43,749 nucleotides of DNA from Pseudomonas sp. GM50 (GCF_000282375.1 NZ_AKJK01000064.1:1-43749); one strand, 5' to 3'. Shown: positions 1 to 9,052, counted from the first letter of the stretch. Numbers and translations are program-made. The notes: generated by a model not told the origin, from the sequence alone.

Positions 1-522
1 GGCAGCGACGCCCGCCTCGGAAGCCTGGTACTCGGCCAGTGCAGCCTCGCGTCCGCGTCGCAGTCCGCCAAAGACGTCCACCTCCCAGCTGGCATCGAGG
101 TTGGCCTCGTAGGAACTTCCGTACCGATCATAGCCAGGCGTTGAGTTCAACACCTGGCCGAGCGGCGTCTCGATTGACTGGTAGGAGCGCGCGGCCTGTC
201 CGCTGATGTTCCCCGAGGGCAGTAAAGCGGCATTTGCAGCACCGAGTCCGGCCCGTGCCTGCGTGACTCGCGCCGACGCCTGCGCAAGATCCAGGTTCTG
301 CTCAAGCGCCTTGGAGATGAAGTCGGTCAGCACTGGATCACCAAAGCCTTCCCACCACGCTACAAGGCTGGTCGGCTTCGCTCCAGGTCGTTGTTCGACA
401 GCAGGCTGACCCAAGTAATGATCCGAAAGCGGAGCGTCGGGACGATGGTAGTCCGGACCGACCGCGCAACCTGCCAATAAGCCGGCGATGACCAAAAGAG
501 CAATTGGACGGAGGGGAGGCAT
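1..522 (-). CDS. RND efflux outer-membrane channel lipoprotein (NodT/OprM family), 3' end outside window
   Basis: Outer-membrane channel of a tripartite drug or solute efflux pump. The 174 visible codons start at the ATG at 522 and encode a lipoprotein signal (PPLRPIALLVIAGLLAGCAV) with lipobox LAGC, then the family-typical GPDYHRP motif just after the acylated Cys. Further on is AWWEGFGDPVLTDFISKALE, which matches the start of the first helical hairpin of OprM/NodT proteins. The later stretch SSYEANLDASWEVDVFGGLR is also characteristic of the family. The gene runs off the left edge, so perhaps 300 residues are missing. It is divergent from the adaptor and pump genes at 741-4996, which lack their own channel, so the three probably form one system. 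A promoter and operator-like site lie just upstream. The substrate cannot be read from the sequence. Confidence 0.9.
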   Translation of the reverse strand, partial: MPPLRPIALLVIAGLLAGCAVGPDYHRPDAPLSDHYLGQPAVEQRPGAKPTSLVAWWEGFGDPVLTDFISKALEQNLDLAQASARVTQARAGLGAANAALLPSGNISGQAARSYQSIETPLGQVLNSTPGYDRYGSSYEANLDASWEVDVFGGLRRGREAALAEYQASEAGVAA

Positions 523-548
523 TGAGATTCCTTCAAACGAGGATATTT

Positions 549-572
549 GTGACCATATTACGCAATAGTCAC
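549..572. promoter_or_regulatory. operator-like dyad, copy 1
   Basis: A 24-bp imperfect palindrome. On the minus strand it reads GTGACTATTG, four bases, then ATATGGTCAC. The outer GTGAC/GTCAC arms are perfect inverted repeats. The same 10-bp halves recur in the opposite orientation at 671-694. Size and arrangement suit a dimeric repressor such as a TetR family member, the usual local regulator of RND pumps, but no such gene is next to it inside this window. Confidence 0.6.
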
Positions 573-582
573 ATCCTGTCAA
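555..582 (-). promoter_or_regulatory. sigma70-like promoter of the outer-membrane channel gene
   Basis: Read on the minus strand, TTGACA (577-582) is followed after 16 bp by TAATAT (555-560). The -10 and spacer are covered by the dyad at 549-572. It lies about 33-60 bp upstream of the ATG at 522. Prediction by eye only. Confidence 0.5.
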
Positions 583-670
583 TTAAGGCGATTTGAGCGG
601 ATTGTTGGCTTTATCCTTTTGCAGCGGCGGTTCCTGTGTTGAGTTTGAGAAGCTGGATGTTTCATGGCTG

Positions 671-694
671 GTGACTATTGACACATATGGTCAC
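671..694. promoter_or_regulatory. operator-like dyad, copy 2
   Basis: The plus strand reads GTGACTATTG, four bases, then ATATGGTCAC, identical in both 10-bp halves to the minus strand of 549-572. It overlaps the -35 element of the promoter for the adaptor-pump operon, so binding would be expected to block transcription. Confidence 0.6.
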
Positions 695-706
695 TAGCCT
701 GAGAAT
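678..706 (+). promoter_or_regulatory. sigma70-like promoter of the adaptor-pump operon
   Basis: TTGACA (678-683) and GAGAAT (701-706) are spaced by 17 bp. The predicted transcript would begin near 713, about 28 bases before the ATG at 741. The -35 lies within operator copy 2. Confidence 0.45.
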
Positions 707-740
707 CTGGTGCTCGTCCTATTTTTAAGTAAGGGAACCT

Positions 741-1850
741 ATGCGCCGGCTTCGACCTTTCCCCATTGCCGTTTGCTTGTTGCCTCTCGTCCTGACGGCA
801 TGTGGCGACTCATCCAACGTTGACGATCCGCGCACGCACGCTCCTCTGGTAAGGCCTGGAACGGTTCAGGGTTCCTCCGACACCTCGCGTTCTTTCACGG
901 GCGTGGTGGCTGCCCGTGTGCAGGGCGACCTGGGCTTTCGGGTCTCGGGCAAGATCCTTGAGCGGTTGGTAGATACCGGCCAGACCGTTAAACGTGGTCA
1001 GCCACTCATGCGCCTCGACCCAATCGACCTGGGGTTGCAGGCGCGAGCACAGCAAGAGTCGGTCATAGCCGCTCGGGCCCGAGCCAGGCAGACAGCAGAT
1101 GACGAGGCGCGATACCGCAGTCTGGTCGCCGCAGGCGCTATTTCTGCATCGGCCTACGACCAGATCAAAGCCGCAGCGGATACCGCAAAGGCGCAGCTTG
1201 GCGCCGCTGAAGCGCAGGCTGACGTTGCCCGTAACGCTTCTGGTTATGCGGTGCTGCTTGCCGATTCCGACGGCGTGGTGGTGGAGACGCTCGCCGAGCC
1301 CGGACAAGTTGTCAGCCCGGGACAGCCCGTGGTTCGACTGGCGCGGGCAGGGCAGCGCGAAGCCATCGTGCACCTGCCCGAGACGTTGCGCCCCGCAGCA
1401 GGATCCACCGCGCAAGCGACGCTTTATGGCAATACCACGGATGCTGTTACAGCGAAGCTGAGGTTGCTGTCTGACTCGGCCGACCGCATGACACGCACCT
1501 TCGAGGCGCGGTATGTGCTTGAGGGCGTGCTGGCCAATGCACCGATAGGTTCGACCGTCACGCTTCGGATCGCTGAAGGCACCACGCAAGGACAGGGGCT
1601 GCAAGTACCGATCGCTGCCGTTTATGACCCAGGCCAAGGCACGGGCGTGTGGGTGATCGCCGGTACACCGGCGAAGGTGGCCTGGCGACCTGTACAAGTC
1701 CTGGGCTTGAGCGACGACACAGTGCGAGTCGCGGGCGACCTCAAAGTCGGCGAGCAGATCGTAGCGTTAGGCGCACATCTGTTGCGCGAAGGTGAAGAGG
1801 TGAGATTGCCTCAACAGGATGACGTCAAAGTTGCCGGGGGGCGTCCATGA
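741..1850 (+). CDS. RND efflux periplasmic adaptor (membrane fusion lipoprotein)
   Basis: 369 residues. It links the inner-membrane pump to the outer-membrane channel. A lipoprotein signal is visible at residues 1-21 (LVLTAC lipobox). The lipoyl half-motifs follow: VQGDLGFRVSGKILERLVDT with TVKRGQPLMRLD around 60-95, and DGVVVETLAEPGQVVSPGQP around 175-195. Between them is an Ala/Arg/Gln-rich alpha-hairpin, and after them come the beta-barrel and membrane-proximal domains. A ribosome-binding stretch (AGTAAGGGA) precedes the ATG. The stop overlaps the pump start by 4 bp (ATGA), implying translational coupling. The length is normal for the family. Confidence 0.93.
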   Translation: MRRLRPFPIAVCLLPLVLTACGDSSNVDDPRTHAPLVRPGTVQGSSDTSRSFTGVVAARVQGDLGFRVSGKILERLVDTGQTVKRGQPLMRLDPIDLGLQARAQQESVIAARARARQTADDEARYRSLVAAGAISASAYDQIKAAADTAKAQLGAAEAQADVARNASGYAVLLADSDGVVVETLAEPGQVVSPGQPVVRLARAGQREAIVHLPETLRPAAGSTAQATLYGNTTDAVTAKLRLLSDSADRMTRTFEARYVLEGVLANAPIGSTVTLRIAEGTTQGQGLQVPIAAVYDPGQGTGVWVIAGTPAKVAWRPVQVLGLSDDTVRVAGDLKVGEQIVALGAHLLREGEEVRLPQQDDVKVAGGRP

Positions 1851-4800
1851 ACGAGGGGCGCTTCAATCTTTCCGCGATCGCCGTTCGTGAGCGATCCATT
1901 ACGGTGTTTCTGATCTTCCTGATTGCCGTTGCAGGCACCCTGGCGTTCTTCCAGCTGGGGCGTGCGGAAGATCCGCCGTTTACGGTCAAGCAGTTGACGG
2001 TCATTACCGCGTGGCCGGGCGCCACGGCGCAGGAGATGCAGGACCAGGTAGCAGAGCCACTTGAAAAACGCCTGCAAGAACTGAAATGGTACGACCGCTC
2101 GGAAACCTATACGCGGCCCGGTCTCGCTTTCACCATGGTGTCGTTGCTGGATCGCACGCCCCCCTCACAGGTGCAGGAAGAGTTTTATCAGGCGCGCAAA
2201 AAGCTCGACGACGAAGCCACCAAGCTACCGGCGGGTGTGATCGGGCCATTGGTCAACGACGAGTATTCGGACGTGACGTTTGCGCTGTTCGCCCTCAAAG
2301 CCAGAGGCGAGCCGCAGCGACTGTTGGTGCGTGATGCTGAGTCGTTGCGCCAACAACTGTTGCATGTGCCGGGCGTGAAGAAGGTCAACATTATTGGGGA
2401 GCAAGCCGAGCGCATTTTTGTGTCCTTCTCCCATGACCGACTGGCCACCTTGGGCGTTTCTCCCCAGGACATCTTCGCCGCTCTGAATAATCAGAACGTG
2501 CTCACACCCGCCGGTTCGATCGAAACCAATGGACCACAGGTCTTCCTCCGGCTGGATGGCGCCTTCGATAAATTGGAGAAAATTCGCGACACGCCCTTGG
2601 CGATTCAGGGGCGCACGTTGAAGCTCTCGGACGTGGCGACGGTTGAACGAGGCTACGAAGACCCTGCCACCTTCCTGGTGCGCAATAACGGCGAAGAAGC
2701 CTTGTTGCTGGGGGTCATAATGCGCGAAGGCTGGAATGGCCTGGACCTGGGCAAGGCGCTGGACGCCGAAACGACGAAGATAAATGAAGGCATGCCGCTG
2801 GGCATGACGCTGACCAAGGTCACTGATCAAGCCGTGAACATTGACTCGGCTGTCGGCGAGTTCATGGTCAAATTTTTTGTCGCGCTGCTCGTGGTGATGC
2901 TTGTCTGCTTTCTCAGCATGGGCTGGCGCGTAGGCGTCGTGGTCGCAGCGGCGGTACCGTTGACGCTGGCGATAGTGTTTGTGGTGATGGCGGCCACCGG
3001 AAAGAACTTTGACCGTATTACCCTCGGTTCGTTGATTCTGGCGCTCGGACTGCTGGTGGACGACGCGATCATTGCTATCGAAATGATGGTGGTGAAAATG
3101 GAGGAGGGCTACGACCGCATCAAAGCCTCCGCGTATGCCTGGAGTCATACGGCCGCGCCGATGCTTTCCGGTACGCTGGTAACGGCGATTGGCTTCATGC
3201 CCAACGGTTTCGCCCAGTCCACTGCCGGCGAGTACACCAGCAACATGTTCTGGATCGTCGGTATTGCTCTGATCGCGTCCTGGGTCGTCGCGGTGGCTTT
3301 CACCCCTTACTTCGGAGTGAAGTTGTTGCCAGACATCAAGAAGGTCGAGGGTGGGCATGCGGCTATCTACAACACCCCCCGTTACAACCGCTTCCGCCGG
3401 GTTCTGACACGGGTCATCGCCCGCAAATGGCTGGTGGCTGGTACGGTTGTCACGCTGTTTTTCGTGGCAGTTCTGGGCATGAGCCTGGTGAAGAAGCAGT
3501 TCTTCCCGACCTCAGACCGTCCCGAGGTGATGGTCGAGGTGCAAATGCCCTACGGAACCTCCATCGAGCAGACCAGTGCCACTGCCGCAAAGGTCGAGGC
3601 CTGGCTGCAACAGCAGGAAGAGGCAAAAGTCATCACGGCCTATATCGGGCAGGGCGCGCCGCGTTTCTTCCTGGCGATGGCGCCAGAACTGCCCGATCCA
3701 TCGTTCGCCAAGATCGTGGTGCTGACGGACAGTCAGGAGGCACGTGAAACCCTCAAGTTCCGTCTTCGCGAAGCAGTCTCTGCAGGCCTCGCCCCAGAGG
3801 CCCGTGTCAGGGCGACTCAAATTGTGTTTGGTCCGTATTCGCCATTCCCGGTGGCCTACCGTGTGATGGGACCTGATCCGACGAAGCTGCGCGAGATTGC
3901 GGGCCGTGTACAAGATGTCATGCAAGCCAGCCCGATGATGAGGACGGTCAACAGCGACTGGGGCTCTCTGACGCCGACGCTGCATTTCAGCCTGGATCAG
4001 GATCGCTTGCAGGCGGTTGGACTGACATCCAGTGCAGTCGCCCAGCAGTTGCAATTCCTGCTGGCCGGAGTGCCGATCACGGCGGTTCGTGAAGACATTC
4101 GTTCAGTGCAGGTGGTTGGTCGCGCCGCGGGTGACATCCGGCTCGATCCCGCCCGGATTGAAGGCTTCACATTGGTGGGAGCGGCGGGTCAGCGTATCCC
4201 TCTGTCCCAGGTCGGAGAGGTGGATGTGCGTATGGAGGATCCGATCCTCAGGCGTCGTGATCGCACGCCGACTATCACCGTGCGCGGCGACATTGCCGAA
4301 GGCCTTCAGCCACCCGATGTATCGGGTGTGATCGGCAAGCAACTGCAGCCGATTATCGACACTCTCCCCGGCGGCTATCGGATCGAGCAGGCGGGTGCGA
4401 TCGAGGAATCGGCCAAGGCCGGCCAGGCGATAGTGCCGCTGGTTCCCATCATGATTGCCCTGACGCTGCTGATCATCATCGTCCAGGTGCGTTCGATCTC
4501 GGCAATGATCATGGTGTTCTTCACCTCGCCGCTGGGATTGATTGGCGTGGTGCCAACGCTGCTGATCTTCCAGCAGCCGTTTGGGATCAACGCTCTGGTC
4601 GGTCTGATCGCGCTGTCGGGCATTTTGATGCGCAATACGCTGATTCTGATTGGGCAAATTCATCACAACGCGCAAGAAGGGCTGGACCCGTTTCACGCAG
4701 TGGTCGAAGCCACGGTACAGCGTGCCCGCCCGGTACTGCTGACAGCACTCGCGGCAATCCTGGCGTTCATTCCGCTGACCCATTCCGTCTTCTGGGGGAC

Positions 4801-4996
4801 GCTGGCCTACACGCTGATCGGAGGTACGTTCGTCGGCACCATCATGACGCTGGTGTTCCTGCCGGCGATGTACGCCATCTGGTTCAAGATCCGTCCTGAC
4901 AATACGGGTCAAACCGAAACAGCGGATAAACAAGCAAGCCTGGTGGATAGGACACCACCGCGTCCTCTCGCCGTTCACCTCACCACAAAGCTTTAG
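1847..4996 (+). CDS. RND-family inner-membrane efflux pump (AcrB/HAE-like)
   Basis: 1049 residues, full length for an RND pump. A proton-driven transporter with 12 expected membrane helices and two large periplasmic loops. TM1 is near residues 17-37 (TVFLIFLIAVAGTLAFFQ). The TM4 proton-relay pair is Asp405-Asp406 in GLLVDDAIIAIE. The second half repeats the fold from about residue 525 (WLVAGTVVTLFFVAVLGMSL), and late helices contain LVGLIALSGILMRNTLILIG. It overlaps the adaptor gene by 4 bp. The divergent outer-membrane gene at 1-522 probably supplies the channel. It is closer in appearance to the VexF/TriC-type pumps than to AcrB itself (recalled from memory, not searched). The C-terminal tail after TM12 is hydrophilic. 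Confidence 0.95.
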   Translation: MNEGRFNLSAIAVRERSITVFLIFLIAVAGTLAFFQLGRAEDPPFTVKQLTVITAWPGATAQEMQDQVAEPLEKRLQELKWYDRSETYTRPGLAFTMVSLLDRTPPSQVQEEFYQARKKLDDEATKLPAGVIGPLVNDEYSDVTFALFALKARGEPQRLLVRDAESLRQQLLHVPGVKKVNIIGEQAERIFVSFSHDRLATLGVSPQDIFAALNNQNVLTPAGSIETNGPQVFLRLDGAFDKLEKIRDTPLAIQGRTLKLSDVATVERGYEDPATFLVRNNGEEALLLGVIMREGWNGLDLGKALDAETTKINEGMPLGMTLTKVTDQAVNIDSAVGEFMVKFFVALLVVMLVCFLSMGWRVGVVVAAAVPLTLAIVFVVMAATGKNFDRITLGSLILALGLLVDDAIIAIEMMVVKMEEGYDRIKASAYAWSHTAAPMLSGTLVTAIGFMPNGFAQSTAGEYTSNMFWIVGIALIASWVVAVAFTPYFGVKLLPDIKKVEGGHAAIYNTPRYNRFRRVLTRVIARKWLVAGTVVTLFFVAVLGMSLVKKQFFPTSDRPEVMVEVQMPYGTSIEQTSATAAKVEAWLQQQEEAKVITAYIGQGAPRFFLAMAPELPDPSFAKIVVLTDSQEARETLKFRLREAVSAGLAPEARVRATQIVFGPYSPFPVAYRVMGPDPTKLREIAGRVQDVMQASPMMRTVNSDWGSLTPTLHFSLDQDRLQAVGLTSSAVAQQLQFLLAGVPITAVREDIRSVQVVGRAAGDIRLDPARIEGFTLVGAAGQRIPLSQVGEVDVRMEDPILRRRDRTPTITVRGDIAEGLQPPDVSGVIGKQLQPIIDTLPGGYRIEQAGAIEESAKAGQAIVPLVPIMIALTLLIIIVQVRSISAMIMVFFTSPLGLIGVVPTLLIFQQPFGINALVGLIALSGILMRNTLILIGQIHHNAQEGLDPFHAVVEATVQRARPVLLTALAAILAFIPLTHSVFWGTLAYTLIGGTFVGTIMTLVFLPAMYAIWFKIRPDNTGQTETADKQASLVDRTPPRPLAVHLTTKL

Positions 4997-5113
4997 CCAT
5001 AGGCCATAGCTTGCTGCTTTTAGTGGACGTCGACTGGCGAAAAGGCGGCTGACGGGCTCGGTCTGGTCGCCCTGAAGTTTCTTCACAGGCGCGGTTCGAC
5101 CGGGTGCGATGGC
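4997..5113. other. convergent spacer between pump gene and wssI
   Basis: 117 bp between two convergent genes. Short imperfect inverted repeats around 4990-5015 (AGCC...CATAGCT) might serve as a weak shared terminator, but there is no convincing hairpin with a T-run. This is also where a wssJ gene would be expected, and no reading frame for one is present. Confidence 0.4.
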
Positions 5114-6268
5114 CTACCGCAACGAGCGATAGGCAATGGGGTCGATGTAAGCCGTCTGCAGGTCCCGCTCCGGGATCTCCCAAATGATTTGCCTGGGGGG
5201 CGTTTCCTTGAAGGCCGGGTTGTTGAGGTAGCTGTTTGCAGCGCCAGAGAACGCTCCGCCGTCTTTGGCGAAGTTACCTACGGGGGCGCCCAGTGCCTGT
5301 TGCAGAAACCCTGCGAAGTTGGAGTTGCGCGAGAATGAGGTGCCAATGAGCGCGGTGTTGGGGAGGTCGGCATCGCCAAAGAGGTCTGCCTCGGTGTCAG
5401 GGCTGTCGGCTGATGCAACGGGACGTTCGTGGGTGTTGGTTTGGGCGACCATTTCGGGTGCGGGTTGCCATTTCAGCGGCAGCCAGTCGATGCCCGCCAG
5501 ATGGACCAGATCGCCAGGTCGCACCGCGAGCGGGGCATGACTTTCGTTGAACGACCTGCGTGGCGTTGCGCTGATGCCCAGGGTCTTCAGGCGTTGGGTG
5601 ATGGCATCGGCCGCCGCCTTCGCACCGGATTCGCTCCAGTGCGTATCGGTGCGCAACCAGGCACTGGCCCCCAGTGGCGTCAGCGCACCGGTGAGGTCCA
5701 GAGTCGACACGCCAGCCACCTCCAGCTTCGCGGTCCAGGCCTGGATGCGCCCTTCGAGAGCGGTTGGGCGGTGCAGTGCGCAACGCTGCCCGGAAGCGAT
5801 GCGGCTCTTGTCCGGAACGATGACCACCAGCAGGCTGATGTCACGTCGGGAGAGCTGCTGCTTCAGATCAATCACTGCCTGGACTTTGGCATCGGCATTG
5901 CGCTGCGCTTGATCATTGACCTTGAGCTCATCGGCCAAAAACAACCAGTCAGGACAACCCGAGCGAACCCTCGGCCCGGTGTCACCGAGGAGCAGCCAAC
6001 TGGCACCGCGCTCCAGCTCGGCGAAGGTCGTGGGGAGTTGAGCGTTCGACAGTTCCTTGGCGATCCGATGAGTGATATCGCCGTCAAGAATCTGCGGGGT
6101 CAGCACTTTATCGGGTAACAGCGAGATCTGCCCTGAAACGATCAGGCGGCCAGAGGACAGCAGCCCGACGAACAGGAATATCAGCAGCGCCACGCCTGCC
6201 AACCGACTGCTGCGTATCGCCAGATCATCTGGCGGAGTGGGGGGCGGGGTGTGCTTTAGGTTCGTCAT
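5114..6268 (-). CDS. wssI: WssI: AlgJ/AlgX-like cellulose O-acetylation protein
   Basis: 384 residues from the ATG at 6268, whose A is shared with the stop of wssH (TGATG), so translation is coupled. I prefer this start to an upstream in-frame one lying inside wssH. An N-terminal membrane anchor is visible around residues 24-44 (LAGVALLIFLFVGLLSSG), with a periplasmic SGNH/AlgX-like domain after it. The D-x-H pair sits in RTDTHWSESGAKAAA, the nucleophile Ser in GTSFSRNSNF, and the family tail in IIWEIPERDL. In the alginate and Wss systems such proteins take acetyl from the MBOAT partner (here WssH) and transfer it to the exported polymer. Last gene of the operon. Confidence 0.87.
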   Translation of the reverse strand: MTNLKHTPPPTPPDDLAIRSSRLAGVALLIFLFVGLLSSGRLIVSGQISLLPDKVLTPQILDGDITHRIAKELSNAQLPTTFAELERGASWLLLGDTGPRVRSGCPDWLFLADELKVNDQAQRNADAKVQAVIDLKQQLSRRDISLLVVIVPDKSRIASGQRCALHRPTALEGRIQAWTAKLEVAGVSTLDLTGALTPLGASAWLRTDTHWSESGAKAAADAITQRLKTLGISATPRRSFNESHAPLAVRPGDLVHLAGIDWLPLKWQPAPEMVAQTNTHERPVASADSPDTEADLFGDADLPNTALIGTSFSRNSNFAGFLQQALGAPVGNFAKDGGAFSGAANSYLNNPAFKETPPRQIIWEIPERDLQTAYIDPIAYRSLR

Positions 6269-7677
6269 CAGAATTGGAAGTACAGGAAGGGTACGGTTTC
6301 GCGACTGGCGATCAGTGCGAACGACAGCATTAAACCGGCGATGGGCCAAAGGGCGGCGGTGTAAAACGCAATGCCGCCCAGTTGTTTCTCACAGTAAGGG
6401 CGCAGCAGCGGTGCGACGACTCCGAACACACCCAGCAAGCCAGCAAGGCCGTGTACCGGGCGCAGGGTCGCGGACAGTTCATCACCGAGGGCGATGCCCT
6501 GCAGGCCGAACTGCCCGGCATACAGGCTCAGCGCGCTGTGAAAGTCGGGGGCGCGGAACAGTGTCCAGGCGAGGCAGACGAACAGCAGTGTCAGCCCATG
6601 GGAAAGCACCGGCGGTAACGGGGGCAGGGTAGAGCTGTTCCAGGCACGATTCACACACAACGCAATGCCATGGGCGCTGCCCCACAGCAGATAATTCCAG
6701 CTATCGCCTCCGTGCCAGAGGCCGGCGATGGCCATGATCAGGAACAGGTTGCGATAGGTTTTCCAGGTGCCGTTGCGATTGCCACCCAACGAAATATACA
6801 AGTAGTCACGTAACCAGCTGGACAGCGACAGGTGCCAACGACGCCAGAAGTCCTGGATGCTGTTGGCCAGATACGGACGGTCGAAGTTCTCGGGAAAGTG
6901 AAAACCCAACATCAGCCCAAGCCCGATCGCCATGGCACTGTAGCCGGCGAAGTCGAAGAACAGTTGCAGGGAGTAGGCAAGGCAGCCAACCCAGGCGTCG
7001 GAGAAGCTGGGGTTTGGCAAACTGAACGCCACATCGACCAGCGGCGACAGGGTGTCGGCCACCAGCACCTTCATGCTCATCCCGACCATGAACCTGCGTG
7101 CGCCCAGCGAGAAATTCTGCAGGTTGAAGTGACGCTGATTCAGCTCACGCCGAACCCAGTCATAGCGAATGATGGGGCCGGCGACCGAGTGGCCGAACAT
7201 CGAGATATAGGTGGCGTAATTGATGAAGCTGCGTTCGACCGGCACGGTGCGGCGGTGTACATCCACCAGATAGGAAATCGCCTGCAATACGATAAACGAT
7301 AGCCCCGCCGGCATGATGACCCGCTGCCAGTCCAGCGGCATGGCGCCATACCAGGTGACGGCATCGATCAACGTGCCGGCGACGATGTTGGCGTACTTGT
7401 ACCAGCACAGCACCACCGTGTTGAGCACGATCAGCATCACCAGTAGCCGCACGCGGCGCTTGCCTTCTTCCCGCAAGGCGTCAATCAGCAAGCCACCGGC
7501 CCACGCCGTGATCGTCAGCACCACATGCACTGCGAGGAACCGGGGGCTCAACCAGCCATAGAACAGCCAGCTGCCGATCAGTAGCGTGACGTTGCGCCAG
7601 GCGGCCGGGCACACTGCATAAGTGCACAAGAATAGCGGCAGGAACAACGTCAGAAACTCGAGAGAGGCAAAAACCAT
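6268..7677 (-). CDS. wssH: WssH: AlgI-like membrane-bound O-acyltransferase
   Basis: 469 residues, polytopic inner-membrane MBOAT protein. The family signature FWRRWHLSLSSWLRDYLYIS lies at about 277-296. The catalytic-type histidines are His322 (GLWHGGDSWNY) and His336 (WGSAHG). AlgI-class proteins move acetyl groups across the inner membrane for polysaccharide acetylation; here the polymer is cellulose. The gene lies 18 bp downstream of wssG and overlaps wssI by one base. Hydrophobic helices begin at residue 3 and no signal peptide is expected. Confidence 0.92.
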   Translation of the reverse strand: MVFASLEFLTLFLPLFLCTYAVCPAAWRNVTLLIGSWLFYGWLSPRFLAVHVVLTITAWAGGLLIDALREEGKRRVRLLVMLIVLNTVVLCWYKYANIVAGTLIDAVTWYGAMPLDWQRVIMPAGLSFIVLQAISYLVDVHRRTVPVERSFINYATYISMFGHSVAGPIIRYDWVRRELNQRHFNLQNFSLGARRFMVGMSMKVLVADTLSPLVDVAFSLPNPSFSDAWVGCLAYSLQLFFDFAGYSAMAIGLGLMLGFHFPENFDRPYLANSIQDFWRRWHLSLSSWLRDYLYISLGGNRNGTWKTYRNLFLIMAIAGLWHGGDSWNYLLWGSAHGIALCVNRAWNSSTLPPLPPVLSHGLTLLFVCLAWTLFRAPDFHSALSLYAGQFGLQGIALGDELSATLRPVHGLAGLLGVFGVVAPLLRPYCEKQLGGIAFYTAALWPIAGLMLSFALIASRETVPFLYFQF

Positions 7678-7695
7678 GGTGGTGGCGCGATCCGA

Positions 7696-8370
7696 TCAGT
7701 GGGCCAGGACGTCAGTCGCGAGCAACAGGTGCGGGCCCTTTGCGCCAGGCAGCAGCACAACGCTGTAGCGCTCGCCGGCCTTGAGCTGGCCCAGGTCAAG
7801 CGGGGCACCGACGTTGGCTTGGGCGCAGACCAATTGAACCGACAGGCTGACCGGGTTGATCGCGCGACGTTGCACGCTGCCGTCGGCCACCTCCTTGAAC
7901 AGGTCGGCGTTCTTCCCCGCAGCGCGCAAACCGGCCTGGGTGCACGCTGGATCGGCGCTGATAAACGCCAGCGAGGCTCTCAGGCTATTGAAGTCGTCGG
8001 GTTGCTCACGGATGACGACCTGGCGGATACCTTGAGCGCTGTCTGGCAAAGCGATCACGCTGGCGAATTCGCCTGCTGCCACCTGGATGTCCAGCGGCTG
8101 GCTTTTGCCGTTGCGTTCCAGGGTGCCTTTGATCGGCTGGTTGGCGGGTACGGGCAGGTAGTCGGACACCGCATTCGAACCCTCGAGTCTGAGGCTGGCC
8201 CGCGAGCCTTCGGCCAGCAGCTGCAAGGGGCGGTCGGCGGCGTTGATAAAGCGCAGGAAGGCCGAGTCCTGATCCGGGCCCGTCGGGTACAGGGCAATGT
8301 CGGCGGCCTGGGCGTGCAGGCTCAGCATCAAGGGCGCGAACAGCGCCCAGCCACATGCGAATCGAGTCAT
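7696..8370 (-). CDS. wssG: WssG: AlgF-like periplasmic acetylation protein
   Basis: 224 residues from the ATG at 8370, which overlaps the wssF stop by 4 bp (ATGA). A longer frame extends upstream into wssF, but this start gives a clean Sec signal peptide (MTRFACGWALFAPLMLSLHA, cut after AQA). The mature protein begins ADIALYPTGPDQDSAFLRF, as in AlgF-type proteins, and is rich in beta-strand-like segments. AlgF homologues are needed for acetylation of alginate and, in wss operons, of cellulose, probably as a periplasmic partner of the acetyltransferases. No catalytic motif is visible. Confidence 0.82.
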   Translation of the reverse strand: MTRFACGWALFAPLMLSLHAQAADIALYPTGPDQDSAFLRFINAADRPLQLLAEGSRASLRLEGSNAVSDYLPVPANQPIKGTLERNGKSQPLDIQVAAGEFASVIALPDSAQGIRQVVIREQPDDFNSLRASLAFISADPACTQAGLRAAGKNADLFKEVADGSVQRRAINPVSLSVQLVCAQANVGAPLDLGQLKAGERYSVVLLPGAKGPHLLLATDVLAH

Positions 8371-9035
8371 TTGCCGGCTCCTGTGCTGCTGACGGTGTTG
8401 GCGGGCAGTTTGGCCAATGCACCGCCAATCGCAGTGCCCCATGCTTGATACCCGGCGACGGTGAAGTGCTGCCCATCGGTGGTGATCCACTGCCCGGGTT
8501 TGGAGAGCGTCAGCGAATCGATGTAGGTGCAAGGCGCCACGTTCGCGGCCAAAAACTGCGACATCAACTGGGTGCGGGCATCATTCTTCTGGTACATGCC
8601 ACCGGCTTTGCCCCAGGCCGGGCCGACCCAGGCGCAACGGGTCCCGGTGGCCGCAATGGCCTTGGCCAGGCCGGTGACGCTTTGCCATGCCCAGGCCTTT
8701 GGAAACACTGGCTTGTCATAGGACGCCATGGTGTCGCCGATGACCAGTACCACCAGGTCGGGTTTGTCGGCGGCGATCAGGTCCTGGATCGGTGTGGTGG
8801 TTGCCTCGCGCCCTTTGATCACGATCTTGTCGTTGCCTTTGCGCTCGGCGCCGCAGTCGACCTTTTTGCTGATCAGCCAGTCGCTGGCGCTGGCACCGCA
8901 GGCACCGATGGAGTGAACCTGGGCGCCTTGGCGAGTCAGGTTGTCGTGCAGCGGCTCCAGCAAATGGTCCGCGAGGCTCATATGGCTCTCCCCAAGAACA
9001 AGGAGAGTCAGGCCGGCAAGGGCAGAAGTGGGCAT
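8367..9035 (-). CDS. wssF: WssF: SGNH/GDSL-type hydrolase of cellulose acetylation
   Basis: 222 residues. Block I of the SGNH fold is LLVLGESHMS, with the nucleophile Ser in GES instead of the usual GDS. A Gly-Asp in LVVLVIGDTMAS follows, and the C-terminal D-x-x-H dyad lies in DGQHFTVAGYQAW. WssF homologues in wss operons are assigned to the acetyl-supply or acetylation step. GGAG is six bases before the ATG at 9035. The hydrophobic start (ALAGLTLLVLG) doubles as the first strand of the fold, so a cleavable signal peptide is not obvious and the compartment is uncertain. Overlaps wssG by 4 bp; 17 bp after wssE. Confidence 0.8.
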   Translation of the reverse strand: MPTSALAGLTLLVLGESHMSLADHLLEPLHDNLTRQGAQVHSIGACGASASDWLISKKVDCGAERKGNDKIVIKGREATTTPIQDLIAADKPDLVVLVIGDTMASYDKPVFPKAWAWQSVTGLAKAIAATGTRCAWVGPAWGKAGGMYQKNDARTQLMSQFLAANVAPCTYIDSLTLSKPGQWITTDGQHFTVAGYQAWGTAIGGALAKLPANTVSSTGAGK

Positions 9036-9052
9036 CGAAAGCTCCAGAATGA

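Noticed and set aside
2225..3358. 377-codon minus-strand frame inside the RND pump gene
   Set aside because: His/Gln/Asp-rich antisense translation of transmembrane coding sequence; not a real protein.
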